A DNA stretch of 64,000 nucleotides from Candidatus Peregrinibacteria bacterium RIFOXYB2_FULL_33_20 (GTDB lineage: Bacteria > Patescibacteriota > Gracilibacteria > UBA1369 > GWF2-33-10): the NCBI GenBank assembly GCA_001788835.1, contig MFXK01000013.1, forward strand, positions 1-64,000. The letters are read 5' to 3'. Under the pieces are notes generated by a model. It ran no database searches. It was given only the letters and a program-made list of their open reading frames with translations, and had not been told where the DNA came from. This document shows positions 21,401 through 30,352 of this stretch, one piece after another. How positions within the stretch are numbered: position 1 is the first letter of the stretch; each line of letters opens with the position of its first letter. A program made the position numbers and the translations under genes.

Positions 21401-22159
21401 ATGAATCAAAAATTTCTAGAAAAACTTGGCATGACAAAAAAAGAAGTAGTTTTATATTTAAAATTGTTGGAATTTGGTGAAGCAAGGGTGAATAATCTTG
21501 CAAAAGCAATCGATGAGAATAGAACTTCAACTTATAGTTTACTTAATTCAATGTTGAAAAAAGGATTTGTTAATTTTTATGAAAAAAGAAATATAAAAAT
21601 ATTTTCAGCAACAAATCCACAAATTTTAATTGGTCATTTTGTTGATGATGGAAAAATTCTTAAAAGTTTTTTACCAGAACTTCTCGCTATCACAAATAAG
21701 TATGCGCAAAAACCAAAAATTACTTTTTATGAAGGGGTTGAAGGTATTAAACAAATAGGGGAGATGCTTTTGGAAATTCCAGGATCAACAAGATATAGTT
21801 TTATGGGGTTTGATAAAAATACAATTCATCCTGAAGTTAATAAATATTATGAAGAAGACTTTTTAAATCGTCGTATCGCAAGAGGCATTAAATATATTGG
21901 TATTGTTACAGGATCTTTGCCAATGGCGACACAGTATTCTCATGATGATAAATCACATTTGCGTGAACTGAAATATATTGATGCTAAAATTTTTCCAATT
22001 CAGATTCATATAGATATTTTTGAAAAAAATAAAGTGGCTATTTATTCATATCACAAAGATGATTTGGTTGGAGTTGTTATTGAGCATGAACATTTTTATA
22101 TAACTATGAAAACCGTTTTTAAATTAGCCTGGGCAGGGGTTGATTCTTTTAGAAAGTAA
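21401..22159 (+). CDS. TrmB-family transcriptional regulator
   Basis: The N-terminal 75 residues form a winged helix typical of TrmB (LGMTKKEVVLYLKLLEFGEARVNNLAKAI..NRTSTYSLLNSMLKKGFV). A predicted regulatory domain of about 175 residues follows (ITFYEGVEGIKQIGEMLLEI...). The total of 252 aa is normal. TrmB proteins usually sense sugars, but some control other genes. The upstream region contains an inverted repeat GTTGA..TCAAC (about 21370-21388) that could be an autoregulatory site. A zinc-ribbon protein follows 46 bases later and may be co-transcribed. Confidence 0.87.
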   Translation: MNQKFLEKLGMTKKEVVLYLKLLEFGEARVNNLAKAIDENRTSTYSLLNSMLKKGFVNFYEKRNIKIFSATNPQILIGHFVDDGKILKSFLPELLAITNKYAQKPKITFYEGVEGIKQIGEMLLEIPGSTRYSFMGFDKNTIHPEVNKYYEEDFLNRRIARGIKYIGIVTGSLPMATQYSHDDKSHLRELKYIDAKIFPIQIHIDIFEKNKVAIYSYHKDDLVGVVIEHEHFYITMKTVFKLAWAGVDSFRK

Positions 22160-22205
22160 ATTTAAAATTATTTTGTGTAAAATTTTCAAACAATAATTTT
22201 TTTTT

Positions 22206-22511
22206 ATGACACAATGTATTGCGTGTAGTATGCCGATGGTAAACAAAGAGGATTTTGGCTGTGGAAACGAAAAAGCTTTAACTTGTATTCATTGCACAAA
22301 GGCGGATGGTACTGTGAAAAGCTGTGAAGAGATTTTTGAAGGAGGGGTACGGTTTTTTATGAGTGCAACATCTGCATCAAGATTGGAAGCCGAAAAATTA
22401 ACTCGCAAAAACATGAAAAATTTATCTTACTGGCAAGATAAAAAATGTTCATGTTTGGATGGGGAAGTGGCAACAGATAAAGAGTTTGGAGAGGCTATGG
22501 GGAGGTTATAG
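22206..22511 (+). CDS. Small putative zinc-ribbon protein (PF12674-like)
   Basis: The 101-aa protein begins CIACSMPM...DFGCG...LTCIHC and has a later CSC pair. This matches the putative zinc-ribbon family in which the opening CxxCGMPM and YCxxC pairs bind zinc. The typical spacing to the second pair is present. Function of the family is unknown. It lies 46 bases after the TrmB-like regulator on the same strand. The leader is nearly pure A/T and there is no Shine-Dalgarno. Confidence 0.75.
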   Translation: MTQCIACSMPMVNKEDFGCGNEKALTCIHCTKADGTVKSCEEIFEGGVRFFMSATSASRLEAEKLTRKNMKNLSYWQDKKCSCLDGEVATDKEFGEAMGRL

Positions 22512-22582
22512 ACATATATGTTTTGATTTTTGCTTTATTTTTATAAAAATATTATAATTTATTTAGATTTATTTTTAGTTTC

Positions 22583-22751
22583 ATGCAAACAAAATTATTA
22601 AATTATAGAATAATAGTTAGTCCAGATATTGAGACTGGTTCAGGTAAAAGGGGGTATACAGCTTTTTGCCCTACTTTGGGTGTGGTTGATGATTTAGAGC
22701 AATCCTAAAACAAATCGATCTTTCTGTTGAAGAATTTTTGAAGATTTATTG
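22583..22751 (+). pseudogene. HicB-like antitoxin remnant
   Basis: ATG 22583 opens MQTKLLNYRIIVSPDIETG...GYTAFCPTLGVVDD, which fits the HicB N-terminal fold. It stops at 22706-22708 after 41 codons. In another frame just downstream, KQIDLSVEEFLKIY looks like the decayed C-terminal part. No HicA toxin is adjacent. It is too short for the ORF track. The rest of the 22512-22881 gap holds only the sigma-gene promoter. Confidence 0.5.
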
Positions 22752-22827
22752 AAAATTTTCAGTTTTTTATGTATGTAACATTGAAGAGGTTAAAAATATA
22801 TTCTTTGGTTAATGATTTCTATCGGAT

Positions 22828-22856
22828 TTGACATCATGTCAATGAGTTGTAATACT
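22828..22856 (+). promoter_or_regulatory. Promoter with overlapping palindromic operator, sigma-like gene
   Basis: TTGACA (22828-22833), 17 bases, AATACT. The -35 is part of a perfect palindrome TTGACAT-C-ATGTCAA (22828-22842), the form expected of a repressor operator. The -10 match is weak. Confidence 0.55.
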
Positions 22857-22881
22857 GTAAATAGTTTTTGATATTTATAGT

Positions 22882-25137
22882 ATGAGTATATCGAATGCTC
22901 AATCAGAAGGATTAGAAACAAAAGTAAGAATAACAACTTTTATTGAGGATAATTCATATTATTTTTCATGGCTTAATACTGATAGAACAGGTGTAAGAAG
23001 AAAAGTTTTGATGACAATAGCAGCAGCAAGTGATCAAGGTTGTATAACATTGAATGCATTATCACAACGATCAGATATATCTTTACGAGATATTAATTTA
23101 GCAGTTGATGATATTAGAGATTCCCTTCGAAAAACATTTGATGGTGATGGTAGAACATGGGACATGCCTTTTTTAAGTTTAGATAAGTCAGGAAATACAG
23201 TTATGTTAAAATTAAGTGCTTGTATGGAAAAACCAGCAATACTTGGAGAAGGAATTGACATAGATACAGCTACAGCAGAATTATCTACTTTTCTTCCATG
23301 TATAAGTCATTGTGAAAAAGGAATGCCATTATCTGAACAAACGTTTCAAATTTTAAATGAGAGGGATAATATTTACATTTTATTAGATGATTTCCATCAA
23401 CAATTATTTTCTACAGCGCAACCATTAATAAGTAATTTAAGAGAAAGAACGTTAGCGGAAAGAGCGTTGCAAATATTACTTTTTTGTCATCAACATAATC
23501 CGAAATTGATAATATCTTGTTCGCAAATGAGACAATTATTGGGAAATATTTCAAGATTAAGTTTTATGACTGCTCTTAAGAATAGACTTAGTAAAAAAAC
23601 GCAAATTGAAATAAGCCGTCCTGATCATCAAAGAGGATTATGTTTAGTGGTATTAAGTGTACCACTTGATCGATATCAGGGAATAAGTCATGTTATTATT
23701 AATCTTCAAATTGTTCAAGAAGTAGATTCTTATAAAGTGTCGCCTTTGCCTGCTATTAAAATGCCATTACCAGCTTTACCTGAATTAAGGTTAATACATA
23801 ATGAATGTGTAATAAGTCCATTATTGTCTCCAAAAGGTGATCATGGTTTGCGTCTTGTAAGAGAAGTTGAAGAACTAAAAATGGGAAATTCAGGTCAAAT
23901 ATTTGGTAATACTGTGGAAGCAAAAGATAGTGTGGCTGAACCAGTCGTAATAAGAAAAATGAGAGGACAAAGAGGACAAAGAGGTTTAGCTCAATCTTCG
24001 CTTCCAGCAATAACAAGTGACGCTATTCCTGATGTTCAAACTGAAGAACCAAAAGTAGTTGAACCAAAAGTAGTTGAATCAGCAGGTGGGTCAGATTTAA
24101 TAGATGAAATATTTGATAATGGGAACGAAGTGATTGATTTTAGTAAAGATTGTGTGCCTGAAATAGTTGTGAATGAAGTTGAATTGCCAGATGATATTGG
24201 ACCATCAGATGATGATCTTCGGATATTAGAACAAGAATTAATAGATGAAAAATATAAAAAAAGAAGAGAGCGAACACAAAAAAGACGCAATAAATCAACA
24301 CCGACTTCTTCTCCTATAGCAGATGATGCGGTGGATGAATGGTTTACTGATGAAGGGCAAACACGAATTATATTGTCTGCACAGGCTGGTGATGAGCAGG
24401 ATAAATGGTTATTAATTCGAGGGGTAGATAAATATGTATGGAAAATAGCTTGTCGTATATCTTGTGGTAATCGTCAAATAGTAGCTGATTTACATCAGGA
24501 AGGATTATTGGGTGTATTAAAAGCTTTGGAAAAATTTGATTTAAATAGAGGGTTTAAGTTTTCTACTTATGCAACATGGTGGATTAGGCAAGTTATGTTG
24601 AGAGCTTTGCAAGAAAGATATTATTCTGGTGCGGTAAGAAGGCCTTGTTATGTAGAAGAATTGGATTATCAAATACGTCAAATAGAAAGACGTTTGATTG
24701 CTCAAGGTATTGATTCGCCTACTGATTTAGATATTGCAGAAGCCTCGGATGGAATTTTTACTGAACAGCGTGTACGACAAATAAAGGGTAGTAAGTCGTT
24801 ATCTGTATCTCTTGATGCATCAGCTCACAAAGAGACTTCTCGAGGTCCAAATGAGAGGCAATTACATGAAGAAATACCAGGAGATGACGGAAGAAAGGTG
24901 GCAGATACTATACAGTTAAGAAGAGCATTGATGGAAGCAATAATGTTATTACCTAAGAGACAAAAGGAAGTTATAATAGCACTTTATGGTATGGGCAATG
25001 AACGATATGGGGAAGGTCAAACTTTAGAAAAGATTGGTGAGGGATTGGGGATTACAAGAGAGGCAGTTAGACAAAGAAAAGGAAAAGCCTTGAAACGACT
25101 GAGGAAAAAATGCGCACTATTAAAAGAATATTTGTAG
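22882..25137 (+). CDS. Sigma-70 family factor with a 480-residue novel N-terminal region
   Basis: The C-terminal 270 residues are a sigma-70 core: region 2 (DLHQEGLLGVLKALEKFD..GFKFSTYATWWIRQ), region 3, and region 4 ending in the helix-turn-helix TLEKIGEGLGITREAVRQRKGKALKRLR. The N-terminal 480 residues do not look like region 1.1. They contain a possible winged-helix segment (residues 30-75), an unknown middle, and a charged linker with GQRGQRG and RKKRRERTQKRR-like runs. At 751 aa it is far longer than alternative sigmas. It may sense something through the N-terminus or be the lineage's principal sigma; I cannot decide. A palindromic operator overlaps its promoter. Confidence 0.9.
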   Translation: MSISNAQSEGLETKVRITTFIEDNSYYFSWLNTDRTGVRRKVLMTIAAASDQGCITLNALSQRSDISLRDINLAVDDIRDSLRKTFDGDGRTWDMPFLSLDKSGNTVMLKLSACMEKPAILGEGIDIDTATAELSTFLPCISHCEKGMPLSEQTFQILNERDNIYILLDDFHQQLFSTAQPLISNLRERTLAERALQILLFCHQHNPKLIISCSQMRQLLGNISRLSFMTALKNRLSKKTQIEISRPDHQRGLCLVVLSVPLDRYQGISHVIINLQIVQEVDSYKVSPLPAIKMPLPALPELRLIHNECVISPLLSPKGDHGLRLVREVEELKMGNSGQIFGNTVEAKDSVAEPVVIRKMRGQRGQRGLAQSSLPAITSDAIPDVQTEEPKVVEPKVVESAGGSDLIDEIFDNGNEVIDFSKDCVPEIVVNEVELPDDIGPSDDDLRILEQELIDEKYKKRRERTQKRRNKSTPTSSPIADDAVDEWFTDEGQTRIILSAQAGDEQDKWLLIRGVDKYVWKIACRISCGNRQIVADLHQEGLLGVLKALEKFDLNRGFKFSTYATWWIRQVMLRALQERYYSGAVRRPCYVEELDYQIRQIERRLIAQGIDSPTDLDIAEASDGIFTEQRVRQIKGSKSLSVSLDASAHKETSRGPNERQLHEEIPGDDGRKVADTIQLRRALMEAIMLLPKRQKEVIIALYGMGNERYGEGQTLEKIGEGLGITREAVRQRKGKALKRLRKKCALLKEYL

Positions 25138-25155
25138 CATGTGGGATTATTCAAT

Positions 25156-25184
25156 TTGAAACTTTAAAATCTAAAGTCTATGCT
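25156..25184 (+). promoter_or_regulatory. Predicted promoter of creD-like gene
   Basis: TTGAAA, 17 bases, TATGCT, placed about 30 bases before ATG 25216. Confidence 0.45.
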
Positions 25185-25215
25185 GTAATTGTTTTATTTT
25201 TAAAAACATAAATTT

Positions 25216-26628
25216 ATGTCTACAGATTCTACTTTTGATAAATTTAATTGTTGGGCAAGGAATTCTGTGAGTTTGAAATTGTTCACAATTGGGATTTTAA
25301 TTTTAATACTTTTGATTCCGCAGGGGATTATTGGGAGTTTGATAAATGAAAGAGAGAATAGAAGTTTTGAAGTAAAATCCGACATAAGTTCTAAATGGGG
25401 TGAGAGACAAGTTGTTGGAGGGCCAGTTTTGACTTTGCCTTTTTATAAATATTTGATTGATGATAAAGGTGTTGTAAAAAAAGAAACTTCTTATGCGCAT
25501 TTTTTACCTGAAAATTTAAATATAAATGGAGATCTAAATACTGAAACAAGAAGCAGGGGAATTTATGATACAGTTGTTTATAAGACAATTTTGAATTTAA
25601 AGGGTGATTTTGCTTATCCAGATATTGCCTCGCTAGGATTAAATGAAAATGATGTTTTGTGGGATAAGGCGTATTTGTCTTTTGGAGTGAATGATATGAA
25701 AGGTTTGAATAAGGAACCAACATTAAATTTTGATACAGAAACGAATCTTCATTTAAGTTCATCACAAGCAGGGCAAAGTATTTTTAGTTCAGAATTGGTC
25801 TATTCATTACCAATAAATATTAAAGAAACACAAAATAATTTTTATTCATTTTCTTTGAATTTAGATCTTAATGGAAGTGAGGAAATATATTTTATGCCTT
25901 TGGGAAGAGAAACTAACGTGTCTTTACAATCTTCATGGATCAATCCTAGTTTTGATGGATCATTTTTGCCTGATGAAAGGAATATTACAAAAGATGGATT
26001 TGATGCGAAATGGAAAGTTTTGGCTATAAATAGAAATTATCCACAAGCATGGATAAATAATGCTTATAATTTTGACTCTAATTTGCTAGAACCTCAAGAG
26101 TCAGATTTCCGATATAATGATGGTCCAACAACTGCTATTTTGGACTCTCAAGTGTATGAATTTGGAGTGAAATTTCTGTTGCCAGTGGATATTTATCAGA
26201 AAAACGTTCGTTCTGTGAAATATGCAGGGATGGCAATTGCACTTACATTTTTAGCGTTTTTCTTTGCTGAAATATTTAATAAAAAAAGATTTCATCCAAT
26301 ACAATATCTTTTGGTTGGGTTTGCAGTAAGTATTTTTTATTTACTTTTACTTTCAATTTCAGAACATCTTGAGTTCGGATATGCATATTTGATTTCAACG
26401 GTTTCAACAGTGTTTTTGGTCACATTGTATGCAAAAGCTGTATTTCAAAATAATAAAGAAAGTTTAGTTTTAGGCGTAATTTTAACTTTGATATATGGAT
26501 TTTTCTATACACTTCTTCAGTTACAAGATTATTCACTTCTAATCGGCTCAATCGGAATTTTCTTGATATTGGCGTTGTGTATGTTTATGAGCAGGAAGAT
26601 TGATTGGTATGGGGTGAAGATGAAGTAA
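25216..26628 (+). CDS. creD: CreD-family inner membrane protein
   Basis: The 470-aa protein has the CreD layout. There is one N-terminal membrane segment (LKLFTIGILILILLIPQGII) followed by the family motif LINERENR. A large extracytoplasmic domain with VGGPVLTLPF comes next, then about five C-terminal membrane segments (from residue 335). CreD is an envelope-integrity protein; in enterobacteria it is controlled by CreBC and affects beta-lactam and colicin tolerance. No creBC-like genes are nearby. It is probably a single-gene transcript. Confidence 0.93.
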   Translation: MSTDSTFDKFNCWARNSVSLKLFTIGILILILLIPQGIIGSLINERENRSFEVKSDISSKWGERQVVGGPVLTLPFYKYLIDDKGVVKKETSYAHFLPENLNINGDLNTETRSRGIYDTVVYKTILNLKGDFAYPDIASLGLNENDVLWDKAYLSFGVNDMKGLNKEPTLNFDTETNLHLSSSQAGQSIFSSELVYSLPINIKETQNNFYSFSLNLDLNGSEEIYFMPLGRETNVSLQSSWINPSFDGSFLPDERNITKDGFDAKWKVLAINRNYPQAWINNAYNFDSNLLEPQESDFRYNDGPTTAILDSQVYEFGVKFLLPVDIYQKNVRSVKYAGMAIALTFLAFFFAEIFNKKRFHPIQYLLVGFAVSIFYLLLLSISEHLEFGYAYLISTVSTVFLVTLYAKAVFQNNKESLVLGVILTLIYGFFYTLLQLQDYSLLIGSIGIFLILALCMFMSRKIDWYGVKMK

Positions 26629-26746
26629 AAATAGAATATTAGTGAATAATTTTAATGTTCAGGTTGCATTATCTATTTATCAGTATTTCTGTTAAATTGT
26701 AATATTATTTTGGAATATGGTAAACGAATTTTTACTCGTATTTTGA

Positions 26747-26775
26747 TTGACAGGTTAGCGTGATAATGCTACACT
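26747..26775 (+). promoter_or_regulatory. Predicted promoter of the gene at 26800
   Basis: Perfect TTGACA, 17 bases, TACACT with an upstream TG (TGCTACACT, extended -10), 24 bases before ATG 26800. Confidence 0.65.
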
Positions 26776-26799
26776 ATTAAATAATCTAAATTTATAAAT

Positions 26800-27276
26800 A
26801 TGGCTCATTTAGTTGCTGAAATGTTGGACGTAAATCCTGGAATCACAAGAATATTCCCAGATATTAATAGAATGGTTCCTGCTGAGATAGTGCGGTTGGG
26901 TTATGCTCCTGAATTTGAATGGAAAAAAACACAAGTGCTACCTCAAAATATTGCCGAGGTAAGAATAGCAATTAAATCAGTTGCAGAAAAAATGATTCGA
27001 GAGGGGAAATTGATACCTTTTGATATTGATTTATTTTCTTGTAAACTTGGATGGTTAAGTGGTGTAATTACAGAACATGTTACGACTTCAGAAGAATTAA
27101 AACAGTTAGCAACTGATGCTGGGTTTAAGATAAGTAAGTTTAATTTTGCCCAATCAACAGATAATGTCTGCTTTAGCTTATTAGATTATTGTCGTAGGGA
27201 AAGAAATTTAGATTTATTTAATGCTTTTTTAATAGGAGTTTTTAACAAACATCCAGCTTTTGTAACATTGCTTTGA
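26800..27276 (+). CDS. Hypothetical protein (158 aa)
   Basis: This is a short soluble-looking protein with no signal peptide or known motif. It begins MAHLVAEMLDVNPGITRIF and has a cysteine-containing C-terminal third (DNVCFSLLDYCRRERN). A good promoter 24 bases upstream and a clean frame support it as real. It converges on cysS, 33 bases away. Function unknown. Confidence 0.7.
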   Translation: MAHLVAEMLDVNPGITRIFPDINRMVPAEIVRLGYAPEFEWKKTQVLPQNIAEVRIAIKSVAEKMIREGKLIPFDIDLFSCKLGWLSGVITEHVTTSEELKQLATDAGFKISKFNFAQSTDNVCFSLLDYCRRERNLDLFNAFLIGVFNKHPAFVTLL

Positions 27277-27309
27277 AATAAATAAGGATAAGGAATGATA
27301 AAAATTAAT

Positions 27310-28755
27310 TTATAAAATTACCCTACACTTGGTCCCGTTTTTACTGTCCTCGATTTCATAACCTTGGTTTTTGATAATGTTTCGAAGTTCATCTGACTTG
27401 GCCCAGTTTTTTTCTTGGCGATAATTTTCCCGTTCTTTAATTAAGTCCAAAATTTCGGCAGGAATTTTGACTCCTTTAGTTTGGAATACAGCCAAGACAG
27501 TATCAATTTTGGCAATAAAAGATTTAATTTCATTTATATCATTTTGATTTAACGTTTTTTCGTCAATCATTTTGTTGACCTGCTTAATGAAATCAAAAAT
27601 TGATCCCAAAGCTCCAGAGGTATCAAAATCATTGTCCATATGTTTTTCGAATGAGTCTTGGGCTGTTTGGATGAGTTTTGTAACTTGCGAGTTTAAGATT
27701 CCTGCTTCTTCCTTCGCTAAAGCTTCGGAGGACAAGTTCGCAGGAATGACAGATGAAGGAGCAGAAATCACAGAATTCAGTCTGAAAATAAATTCATGAA
27801 GTCTTTGGAGGGCATTTTTGGCTTGGTTCAAAACTTCATCTGAGAAATCGATGGGGTTTCGATAATGATTGGAGATTAATAAAAATCTGACAACTAGTGG
27901 ATCATATTTGGCAAAAATTTCTTTTAATGTGAAAAAATTTTTTAAGGATTTGCTCATTTTTTCATTATTTACTTTCACAAAACCATTGTGCAGCCAGTAT
28001 TTAACAAAGAGTTTATTGGAAAAACTTTCACTTTGGGCAATTTCGCACTCATGATGAGGAAAAATGAGATCAAGACCTCCACCATGAATATCAATGGTAT
28101 CGCCAAAAATATCGAAATTCATGGCGCTGCATTCAATATGCCAGCCTGGACGACCATCTCCCCATGGACTTTTCCATTTTGGCTCATTTGGTTTTGATTT
28201 TTTCCATAATACAAAATCTTGAGGATTGTGTTTATTTGTATCAATTTCAATTCTTGCTCCAGAATTTAATTCCTCTAATTTTTGTTTGGAGAGTTTTCCA
28301 TACGCTTTAATTTTTTTAACATCAAAATAAATGCCATCATCAAGTTCGTAAGCAATATTTTTTTTTATTAAATCCTCAACCATTTTGATCATTGTGGCTA
28401 TGTGTTCTGTAGCTTTTGGCTTGTGGTTAGGCGGAAGAATATTCAACTGCTCATAATCTTTTTCATATTCAGGAATGATTTTATTTGCAAGTTCTGGGAC
28501 TGTTATTTCTTCTTCATTTGCACGATTGATCATTTTGTCATCAATGTCGGTATAATTTGAAACAAAAGTAACATCATAACCTTTATAAATTAAATATCTG
28601 CGGATTAAATCAAAACTTGCCGCTGATCGGCCATGTCCGAGATGAGCATAATCATAAACAGTTGGTCCACAACAGTACATTTTGACTTTATTCTTTTCTG
28701 TTGGTTCAAAAGTTTCTAATTTTGCCGTGAGGGTGTTGTAGAGTTTGAGAGGCAT
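27310..28755 (-). CDS. cysS: Cysteinyl-tRNA synthetase
   Basis: This 481-aa class I synthetase charges tRNA-Cys. The zinc/active-site start CCGPTVYDYAHLGHGRS (HIGH motif), the zinc ligands around GWHIECSAMNFDIFG and HHECEIAQSE, and the KMSKSLKNF signature are intact. Around residue 330-355 the peptide SVIPANLSSEALAKEEAGIL is encoded by a nested palindromic insertion in the helical C-terminal part, which tolerates it without frame loss. It is last in the leftward ferredoxin-leuA-leuC-cysS row, but a word-built repeat separates it from leuC. No Shine-Dalgarno. Confidence 0.97.
   Translation of the reverse strand: MPLKLYNTLTAKLETFEPTEKNKVKMYCCGPTVYDYAHLGHGRSAASFDLIRRYLIYKGYDVTFVSNYTDIDDKMINRANEEEITVPELANKIIPEYEKDYEQLNILPPNHKPKATEHIATMIKMVEDLIKKNIAYELDDGIYFDVKKIKAYGKLSKQKLEELNSGARIEIDTNKHNPQDFVLWKKSKPNEPKWKSPWGDGRPGWHIECSAMNFDIFGDTIDIHGGGLDLIFPHHECEIAQSESFSNKLFVKYWLHNGFVKVNNEKMSKSLKNFFTLKEIFAKYDPLVVRFLLISNHYRNPIDFSDEVLNQAKNALQRLHEFIFRLNSVISAPSSVIPANLSSEALAKEEAGILNSQVTKLIQTAQDSFEKHMDNDFDTSGALGSIFDFIKQVNKMIDEKTLNQNDINEIKSFIAKIDTVLAVFQTKGVKIPAEILDLIKERENYRQEKNWAKSDELRNIIKNQGYEIEDSKNGTKCRVIL
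27698..27747 (+). repeat. Nested palindromic elements (B inside A) in cysS
   Basis: Element A arms ATTCCTGC (27698-27705) and GCAGGAAT (27740-27747) are separated by 34 bases. These contain element B (TCCTTCGCTAAAGCTTCGGAGGA, 27710-27732), as if B had inserted into the loop of A. The frame is preserved. Confidence 0.85.
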
Positions 28756-28787
28756 TAGGGGGAAAATTTTAAATTGAGGAGAAAAAG

Positions 28788-28886
28788 GGTGAAGGTGTGA
28801 AGGATGTAGTCAGTAGTCGGTAGTCAGTTCGAACTGACCACTGACTACTGACTACCGACTACCGACTACCGACTACCGACTACTAC
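28788..28886 (+). repeat. Word-built palindrome C1 (GTAGTCG / GACTACC) between leuC and cysS
   Basis: A GAAGGTGTGAAGGATGTAG lead-in is followed by GTAGTC words, a TTCGAA centre (28828-28833), and a longer right arm ending in five GACTACC units. About 19 bp each side of the centre pair with two mismatches. The lead-in is shared with copies C2 (33221) and C3 (41401). Confidence 0.85.
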
Positions 28887-30289
28887 AAATATTTCCTTAC
28901 ATCCACAATTCTCCCTTCAATTCCTGCAGCCGCGGCCATGATTGGACTCATTAAGAAAGTTCGTCCTTTCGGTCCTTGGCGACCTTCAAAATTTCTATTA
29001 CTTGTGGAAGCACAATATTGGCCTGGCTCAAGCATATCACCATTCATGGCTAGACACATACTGCATCCAGGGCGTCTCCATTCAAAACCAGCTTGAATAA
29101 AAATTTTATCCAATCCCTCGGCAATTGCTTGTTTTTCAACTTGTCTTGATCCGGGAACAACTAAAGCTCGTACATGATCAGCTTTTTTATGGCCTTTAAC
29201 AATTTGACTTGCAGATCGTAAATCCTCAATCCTTCCGTTTGTACAAGATCCAATGAAAACAACATCAATTTTTTGTCCTTCCATTTTTTGTCCTTCTTTA
29301 AGTCCCATATATTCTAATGCTTTTTTTGTAGCTAGTTTTTCGTTTTCTGTTTCAAAATTTTTTAAATACGGGATATTTCCGGAGATTTTGATGCCCATGC
29401 TAGGGTTTGTTCCCCAGGTGACCATTGGTTCAAGATCACTGATATCAATTTCAATGGTTTTATCAAATTTAGCATTTTTGTCAGATTTCAAGGTTTTCCA
29501 ATATTTTAAAGATTTTTCCCATTCAAGCGCTTTTGGAGCAAATTCTTTATTTTTTAAATATTCAAAAGTTGTTTCATCAGTGGCTATCATTCCTGCTCTG
29601 GCACCAGCTTCAATCGTCATGTTGCACAAAGTCATTCTGCCTTCCATTGATAAATTTTTAATTGCTGATCCTGTATATTCAATGACATATCCTGTTCCAC
29701 CATCAAAACCTATTTCTCTAATTATTGCCAAAATAATATCTTTTGCAGTTATTCCTTTTTGAATTTCTCCATTAACTTTGATTAACATTGTTTTTGGCTT
29801 AAACTGAAGAAGACACTGTGTCGCAAGCACATGCTCGACTTCGCTCGTACCTATTCCAAATGCAAGCGCTCCAAAGGCTCCATGCGTTGAAGTATGGCTA
29901 TCCCCACAAACAATTGTCATCCCAGGCTGAGTTAAACCTAATTCAGGAGCGATAACATGAACAACGCCCTGTTTTTCGGTATTCCAGTCATAGCAGGTAA
30001 TTCCAAATTCTTGGCAATTTTCAACCAAAGTATTTAATTGTTTTGTGGCAATGGAGTCAGCGCCTTTTTTGCCATAAAGCTCGGGGAGTGTTGGGCTTGA
30101 ATGATCAAATGTTGCTGTGTTTTTTTCTGGTTTTCTGACTTGAAGATTTTTTTTACGAAGATTGGTAAATGCTTGAGGGGAGGTGACTTCATGAAGCATT
30201 TGCCTATCAATATAGATTATGGCTGGTCCATCTTTCTCCTGGTGTACGACATGAGCATTCCAGATTTTATCGAAGAGAGTTTGAGACAT
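28883..30289 (-). CDS. leuC: 3-isopropylmalate dehydratase large subunit
   Basis: ATG 30289 ([15 protein letters not shown]) gives 468 aa, the usual LeuC length; the ORF-track TTG adds 20 unlikely residues. The protein isomerises 2- to 3-isopropylmalate in leucine synthesis with LeuD. Iron-sulfur ligands are visible in [12 protein letters not shown] and [10 protein letters not shown], and the substrate/cluster region [14 protein letters not shown] is intact. No leuD or leuB is in the window, so partners must lie elsewhere or be missing. It follows leuA on the same strand by 63 bases. Confidence 0.95.
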   Translation of the reverse strand: MSQTLFDKIWNAHVVHQEKDGPAIIYIDRQMLHEVTSPQAFTNLRKKNLQVRKPEKNTATFDHSSPTLPELYGKKGADSIATKQLNTLVENCQEFGITCYDWNTEKQGVVHVIAPELGLTQPGMTIVCGDSHTSTHGAFGALAFGIGTSEVEHVLATQCLLQFKPKTMLIKVNGEIQKGITAKDIILAIIREIGFDGGTGYVIEYTGSAIKNLSMEGRMTLCNMTIEAGARAGMIATDETTFEYLKNKEFAPKALEWEKSLKYWKTLKSDKNAKFDKTIEIDISDLEPMVTWGTNPSMGIKISGNIPYLKNFETENEKLATKKALEYMGLKEGQKMEGQKIDVVFIGSCTNGRIEDLRSASQIVKGHKKADHVRALVVPGSRQVEKQAIAEGLDKIFIQAGFEWRRPGCSMCLAMNGDMLEPGQYCASTSNRNFEGRQGPKGRTFLMSPIMAAAAGIEGRIVDVRKYL

Positions 30290-30352
30290 ATAGGAATTTT
30301 GAATTAGTCCATACAGAAAAATATAACCTTTAAATATAAAGTTTTGCAATTC

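Noticed and set aside
28845-28886. GACTACC units resembling a CRISPR array
   Set aside because: The units are only 7 bases with no spacers and form one arm of an inverted repeat; no cas genes are present.
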